Shown: positions 8,518-16,434 of the stretch, piece after piece
Layout of the letters: every line of letters starts with the position of its first letter
How positions within the stretch are numbered: position 1 is the stretch's first letter
Source of the DNA: Candidatus Defluviicoccus seviourii
GTDB taxonomy: Bacteria > Pseudomonadota > Alphaproteobacteria > Rhodospirillales > Defluviicoccaceae
Assembly (NCBI GenBank): GCA_900609035.2
Contig: UXAT02000011.1
Span: 1 to 64,000, forward strand
Direction of reading: 5' to 3'
DNA: 64,000 bases
Notes under the pieces: model-generated
Told to the model about the DNA's origin: nothing
Database searches by the model: none
The model's input: only the letters and a program-made list of their open reading frames with translations
Made by a program: the position numbers and the translations under genes

Positions 8518-9120
8518 TCACCGCATCAATACATGTGCTTGCCGCAGATAGGCCAGCAATGGTAACAGCGGCAAGCCTAGAATGGTAAAATAGTCACCTT
8601 CGATGCGGCTGAACAGCTGCACGCCTGGTCCTTCCAGCCGATAGGCGCCCACTGTCTGCCGCACGTTGTCGCCCATCCCCGTCAGGTAGGTGTCGAGAAA
8701 GGCTTGCGAGAACACCCGCATGGTGAGCTGCGCCGTCGCCGCTTCGCTCCACGTCAGGCGACCGCCGCGTGCGCAGGCTGCAGCGCTGATCAACGTATGC
8801 GTCCGGCCGGCGAGCGCGCTGAGCGCGGCTCTGGCGTCGGCTTGATCGACCGGCTTGTCGAACCAGCGTCCATCACAGTCCAACATCTGGTCAGCACCAA
8901 TGACCAACGCGTCAGCGCAGCGTTGGGAAACGCTGAGCGCCTTTGCGGTCGCGAGCGCCAGTGCGGCAGCGCGGCTGGTCTCGCCGCGGGCGCGGCAGGC
9001 TGCCTTGATCGCTGGTTCGTCGACATCGGCAGCATCCACCGTGAAAGTCAGCCCGGCGCGCAGCAACATCTGCTTCCGGGTCGAACTGGCAGACGCGAGA
9101 ATTAAAGGCGGCGCGGTCAT
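8518..9120 (-). CDS. maf: Maf-family nucleoside triphosphate pyrophosphatase
   Basis: House-cleaning enzyme that hydrolyses non-canonical or modified nucleoside triphosphates. The 200-residue product opens with ILASASSTRKQML (residues 7-19), has the ADVDEPAIK and VIGADQML motifs with the acidic catalytic residues, and ends with VGAYRLEGPGVQLFSRIEGD and the ILGLPLLPLL signature. First gene of the maf-aroE-coaE-dnaQ operon. In many alphaproteobacteria a DUF299 regulatory kinase gene (ppsR) lies between maf and the origin; it is absent here. Confidence 0.93.
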   Translation of the reverse strand: MTAPPLILASASSTRKQMLLRAGLTFTVDAADVDEPAIKAACRARGETSRAAALALATAKALSVSQRCADALVIGADQMLDCDGRWFDKPVDQADARAALSALAGRTHTLISAAACARGGRLTWSEAATAQLTMRVFSQAFLDTYLTGMGDNVRQTVGAYRLEGPGVQLFSRIEGDYFTILGLPLLPLLAYLRQAHVLMR

Positions 9121-9557
9121 CGCTGGCAGTTCCGCGCGCCGGCAGCCAGCCGGGCCGAAGTTATCCCGAGCCGGCGGCGGATAAGTGCGTTCGGGTATGG
9201 GGACAACGCAATCCCGGGCGCGGCAACCGGATTCATCCCCGCCGTCATTCCAGGCTCCGCTGCATCCTTATCGACCGCCGCCGCCAAGCGCGAAAGACGG
9301 CTAAATGCCGCAGCTGCGGGATGACTTCTCCACCGCCCGTTCGGCAGCGCAACGAGCCCACGAAAGTGGCGTTTGCGCATGAGGTTATGCCGTCGCAGCG
9401 ACAATCCTTCCACCGGCTCGTTCACAGCCATCTTCCGGCACCCGCGAACCGCGGGACAACGTGTGCGCAGATCGATAATCCCCGTTTCTCCACCCCCCTA
9501 CCACTACAACAACCTTATTTATAAGATTCTTATAGGTGGTAGAAGAAAAGCAGCAAG
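9121..9557. other. oriC: Putative chromosomal replication origin (oriC) region
   Basis: A 437-bp gap between divergent maf and hemE with no credible gene. In Caulobacter and Rickettsia the origin lies beside hemE in this same neighbourhood, and parAB/parS are 11-15 kb away here. The gap has several DnaA-box-like 9-mers, each with two or three mismatches to TTATCCACA: TTATCCCGA (9161), TTATCGACC (9268), TTCTCCACC twice (9326, 9486) and reverse GGCGGATAA (9176). The AT-rich tract 9508-9534 ends in the perfect dyad TATAAG-ATT-CTTATA (9520-9534). Its centre and 9230-9234 are GATTC sites (CcrM-type GANTC). Position is strong evidence; the boxes are weak. Confidence 0.6.
9498..9542. promoter_or_regulatory. 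Nested dyads upstream of hemE
   Basis: An outer inverted repeat CTACCAC (9498-9504) / GTGGTAG (9536-9542) encloses an inner perfect repeat TATAAG-ATT-CTTATA (9520-9534). The structure lies 16-40 bp upstream of the hemE start region and is the most AT-rich place in the neighbourhood. It could be a hemE operator, the unwinding element of the origin, or both, since a hemE-proximal promoter overlaps the origin in Caulobacter. Confidence 0.5.
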
Positions 9558-10640
9558 GTGGACGGAGCAGAAACAAGGGTAATGGAAACGCAAAGCGCCA
9601 GCATCAAGCCGCTCGTTGCTGAGCTCAAGGGTGTCCGCCAACCGCACCCACCGGTGTGGTTTATGCGCCAGGCCGGCCGCTATCTGCCGGAATACCAGCG
9701 CCTGCGCCGTGGGGAACCCGATTTCCTCCGATTCTGCGCAACGCCGGCACTTACCATCGAGGCGGCGCTGCAGCCGCTCAGGCGGTTTCCGCTCGATGCG
9801 GCCATCGTCTTCAGTGACATCTTGGTGATTCCACATGCGCTGGGTCGCAGCGTCCGCTTTGTCGAGGGTGAAGGGCCGGTATTGGAGCGGCTTGAGCGCG
9901 AAGACGAGATCGAGGCGCTCACCGTTGGCGCGGTGGCAGACCACCTGCAGCCGGTGTTTGCCTCTGTGCGCGGTCTCAAAGCGGCGTTGGCGAGCGAGGT
10001 CAGCCTGATCGGCTTTGCGGGCAGCCCATGGACGCTTGCGGTTTACATGATCGAGGGCCGCGGCGGTACGCAAGGGGAGCGGGCACGCGCCTTCAGCTAT
10101 GCGCAGCCGGCACTGTTCGGGCGCCTGATCGAGTGCTTGAGTGAGGCGATCGTGGTCTCGCTTCTGGGCCAGGTGCAGGCGGGTGCGGATGTGCTTCAGC
10201 TGTTCGATAGCTGGGCCGGCAATCTGGCGGCCGAACCGTTCCGCCGCTGGGTAATCGAGCCGACGGCAGCCATCGTTCGGGCGCTGAAGGCCGCCGTGCC
10301 GGAGGTGCCGCTGATCGGCTTTCCACGCGGTGCGGGCGTTGGCTATCAGGCTTACGCGATGGAAACCGGGCTCGACGCTGTGAGCCTCGATGCGAGCGTG
10401 CCGCTGGCGTGGGCGGCGACCGACTTGCAGCCACGCGTGGCCGTGCAGGGCAACCTGGATAACGTGCTGCTGGCAGCCGGTGGCGAGGCAATGGCAGCAG
10501 CCGTCGAGCGCATTTGCGTGGCACTCGGGGGCGGGCGGTTTGTCTTCAACTTGGGCCACGGTGTGCTGCCGGAGACGCGGCCGGAGCAGGTGGCAGCGGT
10601 GGCGGCTCAAGTGCGCGGCTGGCAGCGATCGCGACCGTAA
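9558..10640 (+). CDS. hemE: Uroporphyrinogen III decarboxylase
   Basis: Removes the four acetate carboxyls of uroporphyrinogen III to give coproporphyrinogen III. The N-terminal signature PPVWFMRQAGRYLPEY is at about residues 30-45, and FSDILVIPHALG with GFAGSPWTLAVYMIEG are also diagnostic. Length (360) is typical. The start is uncertain: GTG 9558 or ATG 9582, neither with a strong ribosome site. hemH begins within the stop codon (TAATG), so the haem genes are coupled. It is the plus-strand gene flanking the putative origin. Confidence 0.94.
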   Translation: MDGAETRVMETQSASIKPLVAELKGVRQPHPPVWFMRQAGRYLPEYQRLRRGEPDFLRFCATPALTIEAALQPLRRFPLDAAIVFSDILVIPHALGRSVRFVEGEGPVLERLEREDEIEALTVGAVADHLQPVFASVRGLKAALASEVSLIGFAGSPWTLAVYMIEGRGGTQGERARAFSYAQPALFGRLIECLSEAIVVSLLGQVQAGADVLQLFDSWAGNLAAEPFRRWVIEPTAAIVRALKAAVPEVPLIGFPRGAGVGYQAYAMETGLDAVSLDASVPLAWAATDLQPRVAVQGNLDNVLLAAGGEAMAAAVERICVALGGGRFVFNLGHGVLPETRPEQVAAVAAQVRGWQRSRP

Positions 10641-11677
10641 TGGCGCGTGTCGGCGTCGTACTGTTCAATCTCGGCGGACCGGACAGTCTGCAAGCAGTCC
10701 GTCCGTTCCTGTACAACCTCTTCTCGGATCCGGCGATCTTGCGCCTGCCGGCGGTGTTGCGTCCGGTGTTAGCAGCGTTCATCGCCTATCGCCGGGCCAA
10801 GGTCGCGCGCGGCATCTACGCCCAGATTGGCGGCCGCTCACCGATCCTGGAGCTCACACAACAGCAGGCAGAAGCATTGCAGAGGAGGCTTGCAGCCCGT
10901 CAGGATGGCCCGGTCAAGGTTGTCATCGCCATGCGCTACTGGCATCCGATGAGCGATGTCGCCGCGCGCGAGCTCGCCGCCTTCAAACCGGATCAGATCG
11001 TGCTGGTGCCGCTTTATCCGCAGTTCTCGACGACCACCACCGCGTCCTCGCTAGAAGCCTGGGCAGTGGCGGCGGCCAACGCCGGGATCAGTGCGCCGAC
11101 CCGTGCCATCTGCTGCTATCCCGATGCTGACGGCCTGATCGAGGCCCTTGCAGCCGGCGTCACGGCAGGCTTGCGCGAGGTTCCGCACGGGCAGGCGGTG
11201 CGCGTCTTGTTTTCGGCGCATGGTTTGCCGAAGCGGGTGATTGCGGAAGGCGATCCCTATCAGGCTCAAGTTGAAGCGACGGCAGCCGCAACCGCCGCCA
11301 GGCTGGCGCGTGAGGATCTCGACTGGTCAATCTGCTATCAGAGCCGGGTCGGGCCGCTCGAATGGATCGGTCCGTCTGTGGATGCTGAACTGGCACGCGC
11401 TGGACACGACCGGGTAGCCGTGGTGGTGGCGCCGATCGCATTCGTCTCCGAGCATTCGGAGACGCTGGTTGAACTCGACATCGAAGCACGCGCAGAAGCG
11501 GCACGTCTTGGCGTACCGATCTTCGTGCGCATCCGGACAGTTAGTACAGCACCCGCGTTTATCGAAGGCTTGGCGGTAATGGTCGAGCGCGTGGTGGCTG
11601 ATCGAGAAGGGGGCGTGGTCAGTCCGGGTGCCGCGTGGCGCTGTGGGAAAGGGCAGTGCGGCTGCCGGCAGCACTGA
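10640..11677 (+). CDS. hemH: Ferrochelatase
   Basis: Inserts Fe2+ into protoporphyrin IX. The start is ATG 10640, overlapping the hemE stop, giving MARVGVVLFNLGGPDS; 345 residues. Key residues are the iron-ligand His in LFSAHGLPKRV and the Glu in SEHSETLVELDIE. QSRVGPLEWIGPS is also typical. The C-terminus ends in a cysteine-rich tail (CGKGQCGC); some ferrochelatases carry a [2Fe-2S] cluster, but whether this tail binds one cannot be told from sequence. hemJ follows after 29 bp. Confidence 0.94.
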   Translation: MARVGVVLFNLGGPDSLQAVRPFLYNLFSDPAILRLPAVLRPVLAAFIAYRRAKVARGIYAQIGGRSPILELTQQQAEALQRRLAARQDGPVKVVIAMRYWHPMSDVAARELAAFKPDQIVLVPLYPQFSTTTTASSLEAWAVAAANAGISAPTRAICCYPDADGLIEALAAGVTAGLREVPHGQAVRVLFSAHGLPKRVIAEGDPYQAQVEATAAATAARLAREDLDWSICYQSRVGPLEWIGPSVDAELARAGHDRVAVVVAPIAFVSEHSETLVELDIEARAEAARLGVPIFVRIRTVSTAPAFIEGLAVMVERVVADREGGVVSPGAAWRCGKGQCGCRQH

Positions 11678-11706
11678 TCGGCATCAACGAAACAAGGAAA
11701 GGACGG

Positions 11707-12141
11707 ATGAGCGGCTATTTGTGGCTCAAGGCGGTGCACATCATTTCGGTCATCTCGTGGATGGCGGGTCTTTTGTATCTGCCGCGCCTCTATGTCTACC
11801 ACGCCGGTGTCGCGGCCGGTTCGGAGGCTTCCGCGACATTCAAGGTGATGGAGCGTAAGCTCCTAAAATATATCATGAATCCGGCGATGATCGCGTCGTT
11901 CGTGACTGGCTTGGCGCTGATCTGGCAGTTGGGTGAGGCGGCGCTCACGATGGGCTGGCTGCACACCAAGATCCTGTTGCTGCTCGGCATGGGGGCGATG
12001 CATGGAATGATGGCACGCTGGCGTCGCGAGTTCGAACAGGACCGCAACACGCACTCGCACCGCTTCTTCCGGGTCATGAACGAGGTGCCGACGCTGCTGA
12101 TGATCGGCATCGTCATTCTTGCCGTCGGCAAGCCGTTCTAG
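11707..12141 (+). CDS. hemJ: Protoporphyrinogen IX oxidase HemJ
   Basis: Inner-membrane enzyme that oxidises protoporphyrinogen IX. The start is ATG 11707 after AGGAAAGGA; 144 residues. It has four hydrophobic helices and the family motifs KAVHIISVISWMAGL (with His11), LPRLYVYH, RKLLKYIMNPAM with the conserved Lys, and FRVMNEVPTLLMIGIVILAV at the C-terminus. Together with hemE and hemH it gives three late haem steps in one operon. Confidence 0.94.
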   Translation: MSGYLWLKAVHIISVISWMAGLLYLPRLYVYHAGVAAGSEASATFKVMERKLLKYIMNPAMIASFVTGLALIWQLGEAALTMGWLHTKILLLLGMGAMHGMMARWRREFEQDRNTHSHRFFRVMNEVPTLLMIGIVILAVGKPF

Positions 12142-12430
12142 CGAGAGACGGACGTAAGCAGGCAAGCAAGCGGATGGAACGAATATAACCAAGGTGGGAA
12201 GGTGGTAATTCGGCGTTTGACAAGCGCACCCGAATTGGGCCATTGTCCCGTTAATCTTCATAGGAATACCCAAGCCCGTCTTACCTTAGCCTTCCAGTCG
12301 CCGCCGCGACCGTTATGCCGTCTCACGAACGGTGTGGTTCGCACGTGCGGCCGAGCCTGCGTTTGACGAAGGCACCGGACGCTCCCATCCCTAATCGTCT
12401 CTCTTTTTCCTCTGGAATCGCGCTGCCCCG
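12142..12430 (+). promoter_or_regulatory. rho leader / upstream region
   Basis: Nearly 290 bp of non-coding DNA precede rho. TTGACA at 12217-12222 is a perfect -35 hexamer, but the best -10 partner at proper spacing (CATTGT, 12241-12246) is weak. A small hairpin CGAAC-GGTGTG-GTTCG sits near 12326-12341. rho genes in other bacteria have long autoregulated leaders; that is an analogy, not shown here. No open frame in the gap looks real. Confidence 0.35.
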
Positions 12431-13687
12431 ATGAATTTCAAGGAACTCAAGTCTAAGCCGCCCGCCGAGTTGCTCGCGTATGCGGAGGAACTTCGGATCG
12501 AAAATGCGAGCTCCCTGCGCAAGCAGGAGATGATGTTCGCGATCCTGAAGACGCTGGCCGAAAACGATGTGTCGATCTTCGGCGAGGGGGTGCTGGAGGT
12601 GCTGCAGGACGGTTTCGGCTTCCTGCGTTCACCGGAGGCAAACTATCTGCCGGGCCCGGATGATATCTATGTGTCGCCGAGCCAGGTGCGCCGCTTCGGG
12701 CTCAGGACCGGGGATACGGTCGAGGGTGAGATCCGCGCGCCCAAGGACGGCGAGCGCTACTTCGCGCTGCTGCGCATCACCCACATCAATTTCGCCGACC
12801 CCGCCGAGGTCCGCCACCGCATCAACTTCGACAACCTGACGCCGCTCTACCCCGAAAAGAAGCTGATGATGGAGGTCGAGGGCTCGGGCGGCAAGGACCT
12901 GACCTGCCGCGTCATCGACCTGATTGCGCCGATCGGCAAAGGACAGCGGGCGCTGATCGTCGCCCAGCCGCGTACCGGCAAGACCGTGATGCTGCAGAAC
13001 ATCGCGCACGCAGTCGCGCAGAACCATCCGGAATGCTACCTGATCGTGCTCCTGATCGATGAGCGGCCGGAGGAAGTCACCGATATGGCGCGCTCGGTCA
13101 AGGGCGAGGTGATCAGCTCCACCTTCGATGAGCCAGCCACGCGCCATGTTCAGGTGACCGAGATGGTTCTGGAGAAGGCGAAGCGACTGGTCGAACACAA
13201 GCGCGATGTCGTCATCCTGTTGGACTCGATCACGAGGCTCGCACGCGCCTACAACACCGTGGTGCCGTCGTCGGGCAAAGTGTTGACCGGCGGTGTGGAT
13301 GCCAATGCGCTGCAGCGGCCGAAGCGCTTCTTCGGCGCCGCGCGCAATATCGAGGAAGGCGGCTCGCTCACCATCATCTCGACCGCGCTGATCGACACCG
13401 GCTCGCGCATGGACGAGGTGATCTTCGAGGAGTTCAAGGGCACCGGCAATTCGGAGATCGTGCTCGACCGCAAGCTCGCCGACAAGCGGACCTGGCCCGC
13501 GATCGACATCACCAAGTCGGGCACCCGCAAGGAGGAGCTGCTGGTCGAAAAGCCGACGCTCGCCAAGATGTGGGTCCTGCGCCGTGTCTTGATGCCGATG
13601 GGCGTCGTCGATGGAATGGAATTCCTGCTCGACAAGCTGCGCAGCACTCGCAAGAACAGCGAGTTCTTCGAGGCGATGAATACTTAG
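12431..13687 (+). CDS. rho: Transcription termination factor Rho
   Basis: Hexameric RNA-dependent ATPase that terminates transcription. The 418-residue product has the N-terminal helical domain ([19 protein letters not shown]), the RNA-binding cold-shock-like domain ([33 protein letters not shown]), Walker [10 protein letters not shown], Walker [17 protein letters not shown], and the Q/R loop [24 protein letters not shown]. The ATG follows a poor ribosome site. Position after hemE-hemH-hemJ is the classical arrangement near the alphaproteobacterial origin. Confidence 0.96.
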   Translation: MNFKELKSKPPAELLAYAEELRIENASSLRKQEMMFAILKTLAENDVSIFGEGVLEVLQDGFGFLRSPEANYLPGPDDIYVSPSQVRRFGLRTGDTVEGEIRAPKDGERYFALLRITHINFADPAEVRHRINFDNLTPLYPEKKLMMEVEGSGGKDLTCRVIDLIAPIGKGQRALIVAQPRTGKTVMLQNIAHAVAQNHPECYLIVLLIDERPEEVTDMARSVKGEVISSTFDEPATRHVQVTEMVLEKAKRLVEHKRDVVILLDSITRLARAYNTVVPSSGKVLTGGVDANALQRPKRFFGAARNIEEGGSLTIISTALIDTGSRMDEVIFEEFKGTGNSEIVLDRKLADKRTWPAIDITKSGTRKEELLVEKPTLAKMWVLRRVLMPMGVVDGMEFLLDKLRSTRKNSEFFEAMNT

Positions 13688-13716
13688 TGGTAGGCAGCAG
13701 CGAATCGATCCGCTTG

Positions 13717-14478
13717 CTAATCTGCCAGCTCTTTCCGCGCTTCGTCTCGGCGACTCCAGGGAACCGGCCTAATCTCGTAGTTCCTCAGCGCTTCCGTAAC
13801 AGTGCTTGAGATAGTTCGCTCATTGTCATTCAGGAAAGCGTAGGACACGGAGTTCTCCGGCCTCACCTCGCGCGTGTCGAGCCACGCCATAATCAAATTC
13901 TGTGCGTAGTTCCGATTAGGATTGTTAATAGCACGCAAGATACGCTCCGGCTGTATACGCGATTTCGGAATGACGAAATCGAACATGTGATCATATCCCG
14001 TCTTACCTGTAAATTTCACACGCGGGATATAGCGTATCTCGGATAGATCAAGCCAGCTCTCAACATCCTCAAAAAACAGCGCTTCCACGGTTGGCGAGGC
14101 TAGATAAAACATATCGTGGACGGAAAGAATTGCTTGAATCAGGTTGTGCTTGCGCAGCGCGAAATTGTCTGTGGTCGCGTGGACGCATAGTTCCTGACGG
14201 TGTTCTTCTATGCCAAAACCATTGAGAACGGATTTGAGGATATCCTTCCGCTTAGGGCTATCAAGCAAAAAGCCTGAATGAGCAAGGTCTAACAGCGTCT
14301 CGCCAGCATCGGTAAGATAATAGCCCCCGTTGTGCGCGCGAGCGTATACTTGAATATAATCATTATGACGGTCGAGATAGGGTGTCGTGATTTCCGCCCA
14401 ACCATTGATGCGGCTGATGGCCGTCTTATCTTTCAGCCATCGCCAGTACCCTTCAACCAGTGCCTCAACTTCAGTCAT
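13717..14478 (-). CDS. DUF1828/DUF1829-type protein of unknown function
   Basis: A 253-residue protein resembling the DUF1828-DUF1829 pair. The first half has the typical [17 protein letters not shown] and [19 protein letters not shown], followed by a region rich in [21 protein letters not shown]. There are no membrane segments or known catalytic motif. Its ATG overlaps the stop of the DUF6978-like gene (ATGA), so the two form a coupled pair. Base composition is low (about 43-53% GC in two 60-base lines I counted, against about 57-63% in rho), which suggests recent transfer. Function is not known; such pairs turn up in variable regions, and a toxin-antitoxin or defence role is only a guess. 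Confidence 0.75.
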   Translation of the reverse strand: MTEVEALVEGYWRWLKDKTAISRINGWAEITTPYLDRHNDYIQVYARAHNGGYYLTDAGETLLDLAHSGFLLDSPKRKDILKSVLNGFGIEEHRQELCVHATTDNFALRKHNLIQAILSVHDMFYLASPTVEALFFEDVESWLDLSEIRYIPRVKFTGKTGYDHMFDFVIPKSRIQPERILRAINNPNRNYAQNLIMAWLDTREVRPENSVSYAFLNDNERTISSTVTEALRNYEIRPVPWSRRDEARKELAD

Positions 14479-14922
14479 GTGAACAGCCCCTGATTAAAGT
14501 GCGGTGGCCGCGTCACGTTGCAGTAGCGCATGAAATCCTGAAGCAAACGAAAATGATCGTCAATAGAGGGAAATCGGTCTGTTGGGATTGGAATAGCCCA
14601 GCGGTCGTTGTAGCCCTCGCGGAAGAGGTGCAAGTGGGGGCAGCCGATCTCCGTGCCGTCCGGGTTCCGATGAGGGGAGCCACCAAAGTCAAGTCGGGCT
14701 AGGATTAGGGTGGTGCGGGCGCGGTTCTGGAAGGTTCCCTTAATCAGGTTGATACGGCTCCGAGTGGATATCGAGACAGAAGCTTTCAGCTCTATCCGGA
14801 GAGGCAAGGGGAACGCTGAGGCCACCGCCGAAGTCGGGAAGTAGCCGTCGCTCCTCGTCGACGCGGTGTTTCTCCATCGCGAGCAACGCGTCGGCTTCCG
14901 CTTGTGTAAGCCATGGGCTCAT
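14475..14922 (-). pseudogene. DUF6978-like partner gene, frameshifted
   Basis: Two overlapping frames together make one protein. From ATG 14922 one frame reads MSPWLTQAEADALLAMEK and GGGLSVPLASPD up to FCLDI, then stops at 14740. Another frame carries on with RSRINLIKGTFQNRAR, RLDFGGSPHRNPDG and CPHLHLFREGYNDRWAIP down to 14475. Removing one base near 14761-14770 joins them into a protein of about 148 residues that resembles DUF6978 throughout. The gene may be truly broken, a sequencing error, or read by frameshifting. It overlaps the downstream DUF1828 gene by ATGA. Confidence 0.65.
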
Positions 14923-14956
14923 CCCCCAGCCTTCGCCGCGTATCGAGCCGCAACTG

Positions 14957-15934
14957 CTACGGCATCAAGAGCGTCGAGCCGGTCGTCTTGCGCGCTTCCA
15001 GATCACGGTGCGCTTGGGCCGCGTCCCGCAAGGGATAGCGCTGATTGATCTCGACCGTGACGGCTCCCTTCAGCACCACCTCGAAGAGGGCCCGAGCGCT
15101 CGCCACCAGATCGGCACGCTTGGCGGTGTAGGTCATCAGCGTCGGCCGGGTCAGGAACAGCGAGCCTTTGGCCGACAAGATGCCGGGTTCAAAGGACGGC
15201 ACGGCGCCGGATGCATTGCCGAAGCTCACCATCATGCCCATCGGTGCCAAGCAATCGAGTGAGCCCATGAAGGTATCCTTGCCGACCGAGTCATAGACCA
15301 CGGCGACACCAGCGCCGCCCGTGAGCGCCTTGGCTTGGTCGACGAAATTCTCACGCGTGTAGACGATCGGGTGGTCGCAGCCGTGCGCACGCGCGAGCTC
15401 AGCCTTGGCGTCGGAGCCGACGGTGCCGATCACTTGTACGCCCAGATGTTTCGCCCACTGGCAGACGATCAAACCGACCCCGCCGCTCGCCGCGTGGACC
15501 AGGATCGTGTCGCCGGCCTTGACCTTGTAGGTACGGCAGAGAAGGTATTCGGCCGTCATGCCTTTCAGCATCATCGCCGCTGCGTGGGCGTCATCGATGC
15601 CGTCAGGGAGCGCGACCAAGCGGTCGGCCGGCATAAGGCGAACTTCGGCATACGCACCAGCTGGAGGGCTGGCGTAGGCGACCCGGGTTCCTGCGGTGAG
15701 ATCGCTCACCCCCGGCCCTACCGCCTCGACGATGCCGGCAGCCTCCAGCCCGATGACTGCCGGCAGGGATGGCAGCGGGTAAAGGCCGGTACGGTGGTAG
15801 ACGTCGATGAAGTTAAGACCGATCGCCGTGTGCCGCAGCCTCACTTGGCCGGGGCCGGGCTCGCCGACCGTGACCTCCTGCCAGCGGAGGTTCTCAGGAC
15901 CGCCGGTCTCAGAGAGAACAATCGCGTGGGGCAT
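14957..15934 (-). CDS. qor: NADPH:quinone oxidoreductase (zeta-crystallin type)
   Basis: A 325-residue medium-chain dehydrogenase/reductase without the zinc-binding residues. Motifs are GLNFIDVYHRTGLYPLPSLP (39-58 region), GLEAAGIVEAVGPGV, and the nucleotide-binding HAASGGVGLIVCQWAK, followed by GTVGSDAKAELARAHGCDH. These place it with Qor/QorA enzymes that reduce quinones with NADPH. Its first 26 bases overlap the end of the upstream methyltransferase gene in another frame, so the two are probably co-transcribed. Confidence 0.9.
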   Translation of the reverse strand: MPHAIVLSETGGPENLRWQEVTVGEPGPGQVRLRHTAIGLNFIDVYHRTGLYPLPSLPAVIGLEAAGIVEAVGPGVSDLTAGTRVAYASPPAGAYAEVRLMPADRLVALPDGIDDAHAAAMMLKGMTAEYLLCRTYKVKAGDTILVHAASGGVGLIVCQWAKHLGVQVIGTVGSDAKAELARAHGCDHPIVYTRENFVDQAKALTGGAGVAVVYDSVGKDTFMGSLDCLAPMGMMVSFGNASGAVPSFEPGILSAKGSLFLTRPTLMTYTAKRADLVASARALFEVVLKGAVTVEINQRYPLRDAAQAHRDLEARKTTGSTLLMP

Positions 15935-16424
15935 GGGCGTTTCCTCGCAAGCGCCGGGTCAAGGGCGGCGGTGTCGTTACGGCGGCGCCTTCGTGGCGCA
16001 GCAGCCAGGCCTTGGTGTCGATGCCGGAGCCACCGGAGTAACCGGTCAGGCTGCCGTCGGCGCCGATCACGCGGTGGCACGGGATGATGATCGGAATTGG
16101 GTTAGCGGCACAAGCACGCGCGACTGCCCGGGGACCGCTGCCGAGTTCACCTGCCAGCGCGCCATAGCTGCGGGTTTCACCGCAAGGAATGGCAGTGAGT
16201 GCTGCCCAGACGCGGCGCTGAAAAGTGGTTCCGGCGGGCTTGAGCGGCACGCTGAACAGCCGCAGGTGACCTTCGAAGTAGGCTTGCAGCTCCTCCACCG
16301 CCACCCGCACGAGAGGATCGAGCAGGCCACAACCTGCCTCCCCCCAGTCCAAAGCAACGATGGCGCCGTCGGCGGCTGTCACTGTCACCGGACCTAAAGG
16401 GCTCACGAAGGTGGCGTGGGTCAT
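15909..16424 (-). CDS. ogt: Methylated-DNA--protein-cysteine S-methyltransferase
   Basis: Suicidal repair enzyme that takes the methyl group from O6-methylguanine. The 171-residue product has the active-site motif IPCHRVIG with Cys116, the helix-turn-helix region FQRRVWAALTAIPCGETRSYGALA with the DNA-binding Arg, and SGGSGIDTKAWLLRHEG near the end. Length fits the Ogt type without an Ada domain. It lies 10 bp after the DUF255 protein and overlaps qor. Confidence 0.93.
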   Translation of the reverse strand: MTHATFVSPLGPVTVTAADGAIVALDWGEAGCGLLDPLVRVAVEELQAYFEGHLRLFSVPLKPAGTTFQRRVWAALTAIPCGETRSYGALAGELGSGPRAVARACAANPIPIIIPCHRVIGADGSLTGYSGGSGIDTKAWLLRHEGAAVTTPPPLTRRLRGNAHAPRDCSL

Positions 16425-16434
16425 GGCTGGTTCT

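Noticed and set aside
9117-9431. 104-residue minus-strand frame upstream of maf
   Set aside because: No family resemblance, an Arg/Ala-rich composition typical of GC-rich non-coding frames, and it occupies the expected origin region.
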